Shown here: positions 1 through 8,473 of the stretch, piece by piece
Position numbering within the stretch: position 1 is the first letter of the stretch
How the letters are laid out: each line of letters opens with the position of its first letter
NCBI GenBank assembly: GCA_018655275.1
Contig: JABIJZ010000004.1
Location: 186,001-250,000, forward strand
Length of the DNA stretch: 64,000 nt
Source of the DNA: Candidatus Peregrinibacteria bacterium
GTDB lineage: Bacteria > Patescibacteriota > Gracilibacteria > UBA1369 > LOWO2-01-FULL-3
Direction of reading: 5' to 3'
Position numbers and translations under genes: made by a program
Notes under the pieces: model-generated
What the model was told of the DNA's origin: nothing
The model's database searches: none
What the model saw: only the letters and a program-made list of their open reading frames with translations

Positions 1-1
1 T

Positions 2-991
2 GACCGGATTTGCATTATATCTCATAGAAGCCCAGATGGAGATGCTGTGGGGAGCAATTTGGCGTTGAGATATGCGCTTGAGGCACAGGGGAAACACGTG
101 GTTTCAGCGTGTGTGGACCCAGTGCCAGGGAATTCTATTTGGCTTGCTGAAGCGAAAACTTTCGTTCAAGATTTTGATGTGGATGACTTCGATGTGATTG
201 TGAGTGTGGATTGTGGTGCGAAAAAACTGGTATCTTTTCATGAGAAAAAACCTGAGTTGTTTGAGGGGCCTCCGGTCGAAAAAGATGGAGCGTGGGTGCC
301 TGGTCCGCCAGCGAAACCTTTTATCAATATCGATCATCATGAATCAAATAAGGGCTATGGCACTATAAACCTGGTTGATCCGCAGGCGGCGGCGACGGCT
401 TTTATTATATTCTTTTTTATTAGATACGCAGGCTGGGAAATCACAAAAAATACTGCGACCGCGCTGATGCACGGTCTTTATTTTGATACGGGGAGTTTTA
501 TGCATTCAAATACAAATGAATATGTTTTGAAGGTTGCGAGTGAACTTATGGCAAAAGGGGCGGACTTCAAACGAACTGCAAAAGAATTGTTTCACACGAC
601 ACCTCTGAATAAGATGCGGCTTTGGGGGCGGATTTTGGAGAGAACTTATGTGAATGAGGACGGGGTGACCGTTTCGGCAGTGAACAAGCACGACTACGAA
701 GTTACCGATAGTGTTTCTGGGGATACTGGCGGAATTATTGATTTCTTGAATTCTGTGCCGGGAAGTAAGTACACTATTTTGTTGAGTGAAGATGAGAGGG
801 GAATGGTCAAGGGTTCACTGAGGACTCAACGTGACGACGTAAACTTGAGTGATATTGCTGGGGAATTTGGAGGCGGGGGACATCCGAAGGCTTCTGGTTT
901 TGGTATGCCTGGCCGGCTTGAGCCGCAAATTTCTTGGAAGGTTGTTGGTGAAAATGGGCAGGGTGCGCATGAAAGAGATGTGCAATTTTAG
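2..991 (+). CDS. DHH/DHHA1-family phosphoesterase (NrnA-like), start outside window
   Basis: C-terminal 329 residues of a DHH-superfamily phosphoesterase. The frame is open to the window edge, so the true start lies upstream. Seen: motif SHRSPDGDAVGS near fragment residues 7-18 (metal-binding Asp residues), the DHH motif in NIDHHESN near 110, DTGSF near 161, and the DHHA1 signature GGGGHPKASGF near 290. This order matches NrnA-type proteins, which degrade nano-RNA and/or pAp with Mn ions. A Pro-rich segment (FEGPPVEKDGAWVPGPP) precedes the DHH motif and looks like a lineage-specific loop. A short RecJ relative is the alternative, but RecJ is normally longer. The gene converges on the downstream metalloprotease gene, with a palindromic repeat pair between the two stops. 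Confidence 0.88.
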   Translation, partial: DRICIISHRSPDGDAVGSNLALRYALEAQGKHVVSACVDPVPGNSIWLAEAKTFVQDFDVDDFDVIVSVDCGAKKLVSFHEKKPELFEGPPVEKDGAWVPGPPAKPFINIDHHESNKGYGTINLVDPQAAATAFIIFFFIRYAGWEITKNTATALMHGLYFDTGSFMHSNTNEYVLKVASELMAKGADFKRTAKELFHTTPLNKMRLWGRILERTYVNEDGVTVSAVNKHDYEVTDSVSGDTGGIIDFLNSVPGSKYTILLSEDERGMVKGSLRTQRDDVNLSDIAGEFGGGGHPKASGFGMPGRLEPQISWKVVGENGQGAHERDVQF

Positions 992-1003
992 GGAGGGAGT
1001 GTC

Positions 1004-1080
1004 TCCCGGAGGTGGGGTATTTTTTGGGGACCTCCGGGAAGTGTTCCCAGAGGTGGGGTATTTTCGAGGGACCTCCGGGA
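1004..1080 (+). repeat. 36-bp palindromic element, tandem pair (locus 1)
   Basis: Two 36-bp palindromes (1004-1039 and 1045-1080) separated by AGTGT. Each has 10-bp arms, TCCCGGAGGT and ACCTCCGGGA (one C-to-A change in the left arm of copy 2), around a 16-nt G-rich loop that starts GGGGTATTTT. Located between two convergent stop codons. Compared with other loci, one stem pair is G-C instead of A-T on both arms, a compensatory change. This copy might act as a terminator-like hairpin, but no T-run follows it. Confidence 0.9.
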
Positions 1081-1101
1081 AACCCCTAAAGTTTGGTGGT
1101 T

Positions 1102-1698
1102 TTAGAGCATCAGCATGTGGCCGTTTTCGCGGAGGTATTTCCTGTCGGTTTTGTAAGTTGGGTGTATTTCGCTCAGAAGTTTATAGAAATGTTTACCGTG
1201 GTTTTTGTGTTTGATGTGAGCGAGCTCATGACAGATCAGGTAGTCGACGACTTCGGGTGGAGCCATTATGATGCGCCAGTTGTACGTGAGGACGTTTTTG
1301 GCGGAACATGTTCCCCAGCGAGCGCGGTAGGAACGGATTTGGATTTTCGTGGGAGTGAGGACGTTTTGTTTTGCGAGTTCTTTGGTGCGTTTTGTGAGGT
1401 AATGGAGCGCTTTGTCCCTGTACCATTTTGTCAGGAATTCTTTTGTGTGGACTGGTGGGATAATTTCTTTACCAAGGAGAGGGAATTTCTCTCCTGGTTC
1501 GAATTTGTTTTTTTTGGTGTTGGCGCGATTGTGTTCGATTTTCTGAAGGTGTTTTTGGACCCAGTCTTCTTTTTCTTTGAGAAATTTTTCTATCCTGCGT
1601 TCTGAGACAAGACGTGGTGCGCGAATTACAACGCCTTTTTCGGCGTTGATTTGGATGGCTATTGTTCTTCGAGATGAGCGAATGAGGGTGTAGGACAT
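1102..1698 (-). CDS. YgjP-like zinc metallopeptidase (SprT/WLM superfamily)
   Basis: 198 aa. The zinc site CHELAHIKHKNHGKHF carries HExxH at residues 157-161 with a further His at about 170. The preceding RARWGTCSAK (125-134) is the hallmark of the YgjP-like family (PF01863, DUF45). No signal peptide is visible, so the protein is predicted cytoplasmic. The substrate is unknown for most family members. Length is slightly below the usual 220-240 aa because the N-terminal strand region is compact. The ATG start is supported by a sigma70-like promoter whose -10 lies only about 10 bp upstream, giving an almost leaderless transcript. Confidence 0.85.
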   Translation of the reverse strand: MSYTLIRSSRRTIAIQINAEKGVVIRAPRLVSERRIEKFLKEKEDWVQKHLQKIEHNRANTKKNKFEPGEKFPLLGKEIIPPVHTKEFLTKWYRDKALHYLTKRTKELAKQNVLTPTKIQIRSYRARWGTCSAKNVLTYNWRIIMAPPEVVDYLICHELAHIKHKNHGKHFYKLLSEIHPTYKTDRKYLRENGHMLML

Positions 1699-1707
1699 TG
1701 GTCTTAT

Positions 1708-1735
1708 TCTATAAAGGCTCCTTGAGCGAAGTCAA
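1708..1735 (-). promoter_or_regulatory. Sigma70-like promoter of the YgjP-like gene
   Basis: On the minus strand: TTGACT, 16 nt, TATAGA, placed immediately upstream of the ATG. The spacer is closely similar to that of the minus-strand promoter in front of the 4.3-4.7 kb ncRNA (both contain GAGGARCC-like spacer ends followed by TTTATA). Confidence 0.65.
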
Positions 1736-1802
1736 TGACTCGCGAAATTTTCGGCTTGCCTGTTTGTAGCAGTTGAAGGCCTATTGATGTTTTCTCCCCA
1801 AC

Positions 1803-4229
1803 TTATGAAGTTTTTCCAAGAGAGTTAGTGGGCGTTTTGAGCCTTTTTTTCTTTTGGAAGGGGTTGGGGGGCTCGGCACTACCGATCGTCTTGATGTAGA
1901 ATGTTTTCTTGACCCCTTCTCTTATAGAAATTTTTAAGCCAGGAGTTTTCTTTATTTTTCCCTTTAATAAATGCATAGCTCGTCGAACATCGTTTTCGTC
2001 GACACCCATTTTCTTTGCTAAAAGTCTTTGACTTATAGACACCCCTTTCTCTGAATACGTTGAAAGCTCGTAAAGAACATTCAAGGTCATGCTTTCCCTT
2101 AAACCTTCGGATTTCGCCAATAACGCTTCTATGGCCTCGTCGTAAACCTCACGCCAGAATTTGAATTCAGGGTCCTCGATTTTTTCGGGGTAAGCCGAGG
2201 AGACATTGCTGTAAGAAATTTCCGCTTGTTTATACTCATCTCTGAATCTTATCATTTGGGAATTGTTCGCAAGATTAGCTATTTCGTATCCCAAAAATAA
2301 CGGCTCTTTCTCGTTGAGCTTTCTCATAAAGAGTACTATCTGCTCGTAATGTTTTCTTGTGATATTTGGGGCTGTTTCTTTAACAGCATCAAGCACATCT
2401 TGTGTTTTAAAAACCCCACCCCTTAGGGCTTGCGCTGCCAATGCTTCGAATATTTCCTCTACCCCTGGTGTCACGATTTTGAAGTGCCTTTGGGAATCCA
2501 TTATTCTTCTTGAGGCCTCCCTTCTTTCTTTTATTATTTCTCCCAAAAACTTCACGATACTGACTACGTCCAATTTTGCCTGAAGTGTTATTGGGAATAA
2601 TTCACGAATTTGCCTAGCCTGTTCAACAATAGTGCCTGGCCTATCATCTAGCGTGATTTTTTCCTCTAACAAAATTCTATTGATCGTCAATTCGTCGTAC
2701 TCTATGCCACCTAAACCCTTGTCATCATCCTCATCTAAATCCCCGTTGGTAGTCATGTAATATGCATTTGCCTTGGGGATCAGCTCTATTTTTATTTGCC
2801 AATCATTTAACTTTATCATGTTTCTAAGCGCCCTTATTGCAGCTGCAACTTTGGCCAAAGAGACCCTGAGCATTTTAGAAATATACTCTTTTGTGATTGC
2901 TCGTTGGTACCCATTCACAACACATCCTGACAATAATGTTAGGACTTTATGTGTAACTGAGCTGCTGCCTGTGTGGCCCAATGCCCATATGCCTATTGTT
3001 CTAGCATAATAATCCTCGTCGAACTCAACACCCTCAACTTCGACTGGGTATGTTGCTGCTTGGTGGTGGTGATGCACCAAAGTTCTTTCATATGCGTCCG
3101 TAAATCTAAACCTGAAAGCTTCCGCACCTCGCCCTTCTATCTCAAAACCTAATGCCGCTCGCCCTTCTTCTCGTTTCAACACTCGCTGGACACGGGCTTT
3201 AAAAAGATTTACTTTGAGCGGAGTTAAGTCTATCTGTGCTGCTTGTGCTGACTTTATTATTTCGGCAGTTGTCGTCCATCCTCTTCGGACCGAGGCCCTT
3301 GCAACATGATCACATATAAATTCAGTTTCTTCCCTGGATAAAGATTGGCCTGTCTCAATATGTCTTGCTGAATCTATGGCTCTTCTCACCAACTCGTCCC
3401 GGCTAGGCATTGTGTCGTCCTCATCGAAGTCTTCAGTTTGATCTTCCTGACTCAAAAGTACAGCTTGCCATGTTCCTGTGTGAGGGTTATTGATGATTGA
3501 GAAGCCGTGTTCTTCAGGAGCCTCCGCCACTCTTCGTTTCATTTTGTATAATGCATTTTTCACATTAAGTACGCCGACTGGAGAGTTCCCTGAGGCTTTT
3601 TCACAGGCTCTTTGTGCATATAGGGAAGTAAAGCTTTTTCCTGATTCGCATGATTTGATAAAACATGACATCAACACCCTACTAACAAGGGCCCTTTGAG
3701 GAATTGTTTCTGCATGTTCATTTAATTTTGCGAGAAGTGCGAGTTTGCCTTCTTGATTAATTGGGGCCGCAAGAGGTTGTCTTAAATTTTCTGGCATTTT
3801 TCTTGGACAGCCAGAAGTTTCGTCTTCATTTTCCATTCGTAAAAAGTACATTGTCCTCTTGTACATCCTTGGATCTGGATGCCGCATGGATGCTATTTCC
3901 AAAGAATGATTCACGGCCTGTCTAAGGTATCTTTTGAGTTTAGTAATAGCTAATACTGGGTCTTCTGTCCCAAGCTCCGCATTAAGAAGTTCTGGGAGTA
4001 CAGCTGTTAATTCTCTGGTTGTTCCCATTAGAAATCTGAGTATGGCCTTGTTTGTATCCGAAAAGCCTATTGTGCCATCCTCTCTTGGCATAGTCTTAGA
4101 ATCGACTTCAGCCTGAATCTCCTCGATTTTCTCAGAAATTTCTGCTGCAACGTCCTCTGGCAGATTTGCCTTCAAAACGAGTTCTTCTTGATCTGTGACT
4201 GCTGATTTGTCTTCTGGTCGTACTACCAT
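1803..4229 (-). CDS. Large protein with repeated winged-helix-like modules, unknown function
   Basis: 808 aa, acidic, no signal peptide or membrane segment. By eye it contains five to six repeats of one pattern: a recognition-helix-like stretch rich in R/K, then a hairpin ending in aromatic or hydrophobic residues, as in OmpR/PhoB-type wHTH domains. Examples: NVKNALYKMKRRV with NPHTGTWQAV (about 222-257), NLFKARVQRVLKR with AFRFRF (341-376), KVAAAIRALRNMIK (460-473), HYEQIVLFMRKLN (627-639), DVRRAMHLLKGKIKK (747-761), plus a weaker one near 95-130. Composition is less G/T-skewed than neighbouring genes. The start is fixed by a strong promoter 34 bp upstream. I do not recognise the family. It could be a multi-site DNA-binding or nucleoid-organising protein, but that is inference. 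Confidence 0.75.
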   Translation of the reverse strand: MVVRPEDKSAVTDQEELVLKANLPEDVAAEISEKIEEIQAEVDSKTMPREDGTIGFSDTNKAILRFLMGTTRELTAVLPELLNAELGTEDPVLAITKLKRYLRQAVNHSLEIASMRHPDPRMYKRTMYFLRMENEDETSGCPRKMPENLRQPLAAPINQEGKLALLAKLNEHAETIPQRALVSRVLMSCFIKSCESGKSFTSLYAQRACEKASGNSPVGVLNVKNALYKMKRRVAEAPEEHGFSIINNPHTGTWQAVLLSQEDQTEDFDEDDTMPSRDELVRRAIDSARHIETGQSLSREETEFICDHVARASVRRGWTTTAEIIKSAQAAQIDLTPLKVNLFKARVQRVLKREEGRAALGFEIEGRGAEAFRFRFTDAYERTLVHHHHQAATYPVEVEGVEFDEDYYARTIGIWALGHTGSSSVTHKVLTLLSGCVVNGYQRAITKEYISKMLRVSLAKVAAAIRALRNMIKLNDWQIKIELIPKANAYYMTTNGDLDEDDDKGLGGIEYDELTINRILLEEKITLDDRPGTIVEQARQIRELFPITLQAKLDVVSIVKFLGEIIKERREASRRIMDSQRHFKIVTPGVEEIFEALAAQALRGGVFKTQDVLDAVKETAPNITRKHYEQIVLFMRKLNEKEPLFLGYEIANLANNSQMIRFRDEYKQAEISYSNVSSAYPEKIEDPEFKFWREVYDEAIEALLAKSEGLRESMTLNVLYELSTYSEKGVSISQRLLAKKMGVDENDVRRAMHLLKGKIKKTPGLKISIREGVKKTFYIKTIGSAEPPNPFQKKKRLKTPTNSLGKTS

Positions 4230-4262
4230 CCGTACCTAGGTTTATATTCAAAAAAGGAGTGT

Positions 4263-4291
4263 ATTCTACGTCAAAGCCCCGCTTCTGTCAA
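4263..4291 (-). promoter_or_regulatory. Sigma70-like promoter of the 808-aa gene
   Basis: Minus strand TTGACA, 17 nt, TAGAAT, an almost ideal sigma70-type promoter. Predicted transcription start is about 25-28 nt before the ATG. It lies directly downstream of the 3' end of the ncRNA candidate. Confidence 0.75.
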
Positions 4292-4299
4292 GGCATGAC

Positions 4300-4664
4300 G
4301 TAGATAAGCTTTGTTTTTAAAAGGAACCCGGAGGAGCGAGTTAGAACAGTTTTGTGGTGCACGGGAGAACGTAGAAACGTCTCGACACATGCGAACTGTA
4401 ATCTCAGCATCCTCGCGGGATAAAGTTCTCGCCTGGAGAGGCGCGTGCCGCCACGAAGGCTTGAGGAAGCCCTCGACTTTACGACGTCTTAACCGCTACA
4501 AGAAGCAATGGCCAACCGATTATGTCTTCGGTCATTCACCTTCTCTCCACTCCAGTTGAGGCTACGATGGCATCATGTCTGTCGGCAGGGGAACCCTGAC
4601 GACGACGCTGGCGACCGATCGCAACTAGCGATGTCCCAAAAAAATCGGGAGACAAGCTTGCTAC
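4300..4664 (-). ncRNA. Structured GC-rich non-coding RNA candidate, unassigned
   Basis: About 365 nt, much more GC-rich than the surroundings, with no convincing reading frame, between divergent genes. The two ends can pair into a terminal helix (4652-4664 with 4300-4314: GUAG/CUAC, AAGCUU/AAGCUU, GU/AC). Internal hairpins include 4618-4632 (5-bp perfect stem), 4581-4603 (9 bp, one mismatch), 4454-4475 (8 bp), 4430-4443 (5 bp, 4-nt loop) and 4365-4383 (7 bp). A TTGACA-16-TATAAA promoter on the minus strand would start transcription near 4660, and a T-run follows the last stem. Length and closed ends resemble RNase P RNA, but I could not find its conserved GAGGAAAGUCC or ACAGAA blocks. The tmRNA is elsewhere in the window. 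SRP and 6S signatures are absent. Confidence 0.65.
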
Positions 4665-4666
4665 AA

Positions 4667-4694
4667 TTTATAAAGGTTCCTCGGGCTATGTCAA
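4667..4694 (-). promoter_or_regulatory. Sigma70-like promoter of the ncRNA candidate
   Basis: Minus strand TTGACA, 16 nt, TATAAA. The predicted start coincides with the 5' strand of the terminal helix of the ncRNA, which is the best evidence for its strand. Confidence 0.7.
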
Positions 4695-4721
4695 TGTTTT
4701 GTGCGAAAATTTGCGAAAGAT

Positions 4722-4750
4722 TTGCTTAAAACCCTATTTGCAAGTAGAAT
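4722..4750 (+). promoter_or_regulatory. carB promoter
   Basis: TTGCTT, 17 nt, TAGAAT. The predicted start lies about 15 nt before the carB ATG. No ribosome binding site lies between. Confidence 0.65.
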
Positions 4751-4771
4751 CCTTTCGAACAAAATCAGTAA

Positions 4772-7700
4772 ATGATGCCAACTAAAGTTTCTGCAAAAAA
4801 AGCTTCCAAAAAAAATGAAGCTTTAGTGTTTCCCAAAAAAGTTCTCGTTCTTGGGAGTGGGGCTCTTAAGATTGGAGAAGCTGGTGAATTTGATTATTCA
4901 GGTTCGCAGGCGATCAAAGCGTTGAAGGAGGAGGGCGTCGAATCGATTTTGGTAAATCCGAATATTGCGACCATTCAGACTTCGAAGGGGCTCGCTGACA
5001 AGGTGTACTTTTTGCCTGTAAATGCTGAGTTTGTCGAAAAGGTTATAGAGAAAGAAAAGCCTGACGGATTGTTTTTGGCTTTTGGTGGACAGACCGCGCT
5101 GAATTGCGGAGTTGATCTTTGGGAGAAGGGTGTTTTGAAAAAACATGGCGTAAAGGTGTATGGCACACAACCGCAGGTGATCATGGATACTGAGGACAGG
5201 GAATTGTTTAAGAAAAAATTGGAGGAAATCGACATAAAGTCACCGGTGAGTTTTGCGTGCACTACACGTGATGAAGCTTTTGATGCTGCGAAAAAAATTG
5301 GATACCCTGTCATCATTCGTGCAGCGTTTGCGCTTGGAGGCAAGGGCAGCGGATTTGCAGATAACGAAAAAGAGTTGGCGGAGCTGTGTGAGACTGCTTT
5401 TGCTTTTAGTCCGCAGGTTTTGGTTGAAGAGAATTTGAAGGGGTGGAAAGAGGTTGAGTATGAGGTTGTGAGGGATGGCGCGGATAATTGTGTGACGGTT
5501 TGTAATATGGAAAATTTTGACCCACTTGGGATTCATACTGGAGAAAGCATTGTTGTAGCGCCGTCGCAGACTTTGAATAATCATGAATATCATAAATTGA
5601 GACGGATCGCGATCGATGTGATTCGGCATCTTGGGATTGTTGGAGAATGTAACATTCAGTATGCGTTGGATCCGAAGAGCGACGATTATCGTGTGATCGA
5701 AGTGAATGCGCGTTTGAGTCGGTCATCGGCATTGGCTTCGAAGGCGACTGGATATCCGCTTGCGCACGTAGCTGCGAAGCTCGCGCTTGGATACAATTTG
5801 CCTGACCTGAAGAATGCTGTGACTAAAACTACGACTGCATTTTTTGAGCCGGCTTTGGATTATTTAGCTTTGAAAATTCCTCGATGGGATCTCAATAAAT
5901 TCCGGATGGTTTCTAAGGAAATTACTTCTGAGATGAAATCGGTCGGGGAGATTATGGCTTTGGGCCGAAGTTTTGAAGAGGTTTTGCAAAAAGGTTTGAG
6001 AATGTTGCAGGTCGGTCTGCATGGGCTAGTTGCGAATGAGGATGTGAAGATTCGGTCTGATCGTCTTCGTGAGGATATCGAGAAACCTACGCCGAAACGG
6101 ATTTTGGTAATCGCGCAGGCGTTGAAAGAAGGCGTGACTGTCGAAGAGATTGCTGAGTGGAGTGGGATTGACCGATGGTTTTTGGATAAAATTAAAAACA
6201 TTATTGACTTAGAAAAAGAGGTTGAGAAATCGGGCAAGGAAGTTCTTGCTGGAGAAGATGCTGTTTTATTGCGAGATGCAAAATTAAAAGGATTTTCCGA
6301 TAAACAAATCGGATTTTCGATAGGCAAAGAAGAGCTGGAAGTCAGGAAGGCTCGGCAAAAAAAAGGAATAGTGCCGTATGTAAAACAAATCGACACATTG
6401 GCGGCGGAATATCCTGCGAAAACGAATTATTTGTACTTGAGTTACCACGGCGACAAACACGATGTTGAGTTCGGCATGGACAAGAAGGCTAAGGCTGGCC
6501 GAAAGATGATTGTGCTTGGGAGTGGAGCGTATTGTATTGGTTCGTCGGTTGAATTTGATTGGTGTTGTGTGAATGCCTTGCAGACGTGTGGGCGTGAAGG
6601 TTTTGAGACAATAATGATCAATTACAATCCTGAAACTGTTTCGACTGACTATGACCTTTGTGACAAATTGTATTTTGATGAGTTGTCGCTGGAGAGGGTG
6701 ATGGATATTTATGAATTGGAGAGTGGTGGCGGGAAAAGTGACCACGTGGCTGGGGTTGTTGTTTCGACTGGAGGGCAGGTGCCGAATAATCTCGCGTTGA
6801 AACTATATAAGGCTGGGGCTCGAATCCTCGGGACTTCTCCGGAAAATATTGACCGGGCGGAGGATCGACATAAGTTCTCTGGAATGTTGGACAAACTTGG
6901 GATCGACCAACCGCAATGGAAAGAGTTGGCTGAGATGGAAGATGTTTTTGGGTTCGTGGACGAGGTCGGTTATCCGGCTTTGGTTCGGCCTTCTTATGTT
7001 TTGTCGGGAGCGGCGATGAGTGTTGCTTATACTCGAGAAGATTTGGAGACGTTTTTGGGAAAAGCTGCGAAGATTTCGAAGGATGCGCCTGTTGTTATTT
7101 CTAAATTTGAAACTGGAGCAAAAGAAATTGAGATCGATGCTGTAGCGTCGGACGGAAAACTTGTCGTCTATGCAATTGCCGAACATATTGAAAATGCTGG
7201 CGTGCATAGTGGGGATGCGACGATCGTTTTGCCACCGCAGAAACTGTATATAGAGACTATTCGTCGGATAAAAGTTATCACCAAAAAAATTGCGCAAGAG
7301 CTTCATATTTCTGGACCTTTCAATATCCAATTTTTAGCGAAAAATAACCGAGTGATGGTTATCGAATGTAATTTGAGATCGAGTCGAAGTTTCCCCTTTT
7401 CATCGAAAGTGACTGGGTATAATTTTATCGAGATTGCTACTGAATCGATGATCAATGCGGGAGCGCAAAGTAATACGAAAGGCGGGAATTTGGCGTTGAA
7501 GATAGGGGAAAGAGGACGAGACCTTTTGGCATTCCGTGAATATAGGACTTTGGATTTGGATCATGTTGGAGTGAAGGCGCCGCAGTTTTCGTTCCCACGT
7601 TTGAAGGGAGCAGATCCTGTCTTGGGTGTAGAGATGGCGTCAACTGGTGAGGTTGCGTGTTTTGGCGATGACCTTGAAGAGGCATTTTTGAAATCTATGA

Positions 7701-8167
7701 TTTCGGTTGGATTTGTTTTGCCGCAAGCTTTGAAGAAGTCGACAGATGGCAAGGGTGGAGGTCGTGGCGGAATTTTGTTTAGTATTGGTGGGCTTGAAGA
7801 AAAAGCTGATTTGTTGCCAACGGCTGCGAAATTTGCGGAGATGGGCTTCAAGATCTATGGCACCCCTGGCACCGCGGATTTCTTTAACAAAAATGGAGTA
7901 GATGCTGACAAAGTTTATAAAGTTTCTTCTGGTGAAGAGCCTAACCTGCTTGGTGCGATGGCGGATGGCAGGTTTGAGTTAATCGTAAATATTCCGAAAC
8001 ATTATTCTAGAGCAACTGCGACTGACGGATATTTGATCCGTCGAAAATCGATTGATCTAAACATCCCTCTGATCACGAATGTGCAAGTTGCGAGGATTAT
8101 GGCTGAGGCTCTTGGGAAGTATGGCGTTGAGGATTTGAAGGTGAAAAATGTTGAGGAGTATTTTTAA
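4772..8167 (+). CDS. carB: Carbamoyl-phosphate synthase large subunit, Bacteroidetes/CAD-like type
   Basis: 1131 aa, full length. It makes carbamoyl phosphate from glutamine-derived ammonia, bicarbonate and two ATP, for pyrimidine and arginine synthesis. Two synthetase halves are visible, each opening with a nucleotide-binding loop: VLGSGALKIGEAGEFDYSG (about 26-44) and IVLGSGAYCIGSSVEFDW (about 576-594). The C-terminal MGS regulatory domain begins near residue 1000. Blocks such as FDYSGSQAIKALKEEGVES, FGGQTALNCGVDLW and ARLSRSSALASKATGYPLA are, from memory of the family, typical of the Bacteroidetes and eukaryotic CAD/CPS-I branch rather than the common proteobacterial or Firmicutes CarB. 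No carA or other pyr gene is in the window. Converges with the antitoxin gene, overlapping by 4 nt. Confidence 0.95.
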   Translation: MMPTKVSAKKASKKNEALVFPKKVLVLGSGALKIGEAGEFDYSGSQAIKALKEEGVESILVNPNIATIQTSKGLADKVYFLPVNAEFVEKVIEKEKPDGLFLAFGGQTALNCGVDLWEKGVLKKHGVKVYGTQPQVIMDTEDRELFKKKLEEIDIKSPVSFACTTRDEAFDAAKKIGYPVIIRAAFALGGKGSGFADNEKELAELCETAFAFSPQVLVEENLKGWKEVEYEVVRDGADNCVTVCNMENFDPLGIHTGESIVVAPSQTLNNHEYHKLRRIAIDVIRHLGIVGECNIQYALDPKSDDYRVIEVNARLSRSSALASKATGYPLAHVAAKLALGYNLPDLKNAVTKTTTAFFEPALDYLALKIPRWDLNKFRMVSKEITSEMKSVGEIMALGRSFEEVLQKGLRMLQVGLHGLVANEDVKIRSDRLREDIEKPTPKRILVIAQALKEGVTVEEIAEWSGIDRWFLDKIKNIIDLEKEVEKSGKEVLAGEDAVLLRDAKLKGFSDKQIGFSIGKEELEVRKARQKKGIVPYVKQIDTLAAEYPAKTNYLYLSYHGDKHDVEFGMDKKAKAGRKMIVLGSGAYCIGSSVEFDWCCVNALQTCGREGFETIMINYNPETVSTDYDLCDKLYFDELSLERVMDIYELESGGGKSDHVAGVVVSTGGQVPNNLALKLYKAGARILGTSPENIDRAEDRHKFSGMLDKLGIDQPQWKELAEMEDVFGFVDEVGYPALVRPSYVLSGAAMSVAYTREDLETFLGKAAKISKDAPVVISKFETGAKEIEIDAVASDGKLVVYAIAEHIENAGVHSGDATIVLPPQKLYIETIRRIKVITKKIAQELHISGPFNIQFLAKNNRVMVIECNLRSSRSFPFSSKVTGYNFIEIATESMINAGAQSNTKGGNLALKIGERGRDLLAFREYRTLDLDHVGVKAPQFSFPRLKGADPVLGVEMASTGEVACFGDDLEEAFLKSMISVGFVLPQALKKSTDGKGGGRGGILFSIGGLEEKADLLPTAAKFAEMGFKIYGTPGTADFFNKNGVDADKVYKVSSGEEPNLLGAMADGRFELIVNIPKHYSRATATDGYLIRRKSIDLNIPLITNVQVARIMAEALGKYGVEDLKVKNVEEYF

Positions 8168-8436
8168 GAGAGAGATACTATTAAATTGAGATTGAGCGCT
8201 TTGGCAACTTTTTCTAAAAATGTGAAACTGGGGTTGTAGTTGCCAGACTCTAATCTTGAAATTGCAGACTGTTTGGTCCCAATTTTTTGCGCAAGCTCAG
8301 ACTGAGTGAGTCCTTGTTCGAGCCTTTTTGCGATTATTGCTTCTGCAATTGCAAATTCGGGTGCAAGCTCGTCGTATGCCTTACGCACCTCTTTGTCTTT
8401 TAACGCCTGTTTTTTAAAACTAGAATAAGATTTCAT
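8164..8436 (-). CDS. XRE-family antitoxin (HigA-like)
   Basis: 90 aa. A Cro/C1-type helix-turn-helix covers about residues 38-90: LTQSELAQKIGTKQSAISRL is the canonical helix-turn-helix stretch, followed by NPSFTFLEKVAKALN. It would neutralise the adjacent Gp49/HigB-type toxin and repress its own promoter. The toxin-before-antitoxin order is typical of higBA. Its private promoter contains a TATAAC-N6-GTTATA operator. The cognate toxin appears frameshifted, so this may now be an orphan antitoxin. Confidence 0.85.
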   Translation of the reverse strand: MKSYSSFKKQALKDKEVRKAYDELAPEFAIAEAIIAKRLEQGLTQSELAQKIGTKQSAISRLESGNYNPSFTFLEKVAKALNLNLIVSLS

Positions 8437-8444
8437 ACGACAAT

Positions 8445-8473
8445 AGTATAACGTATATGTTATAACCGGTCAA
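8445..8473 (-). promoter_or_regulatory. Antitoxin promoter with operator palindrome
   Basis: Minus strand TTGACC, 17 nt, TATACT. The spacer and -10 contain the inverted repeat TATAAC-N6-GTTATA (8447-8464), placed for autorepression by the XRE protein. It overlaps the 3' end of the broken toxin gene. Confidence 0.65.

Noticed and set aside
1093-1605. 170-aa plus-strand ORF
   Set aside because: Phe/Val-rich shadow of the YgjP-like metalloprotease gene, which has a complete zinc motif.
4311-4729. Small plus-strand ORFs in the 4.3-4.7 kb GC-rich region
   Set aside because: Basic, low-quality translations, no promoter on that strand at the right place, and extensive hairpin structure; better explained as an RNA gene on the minus strand.
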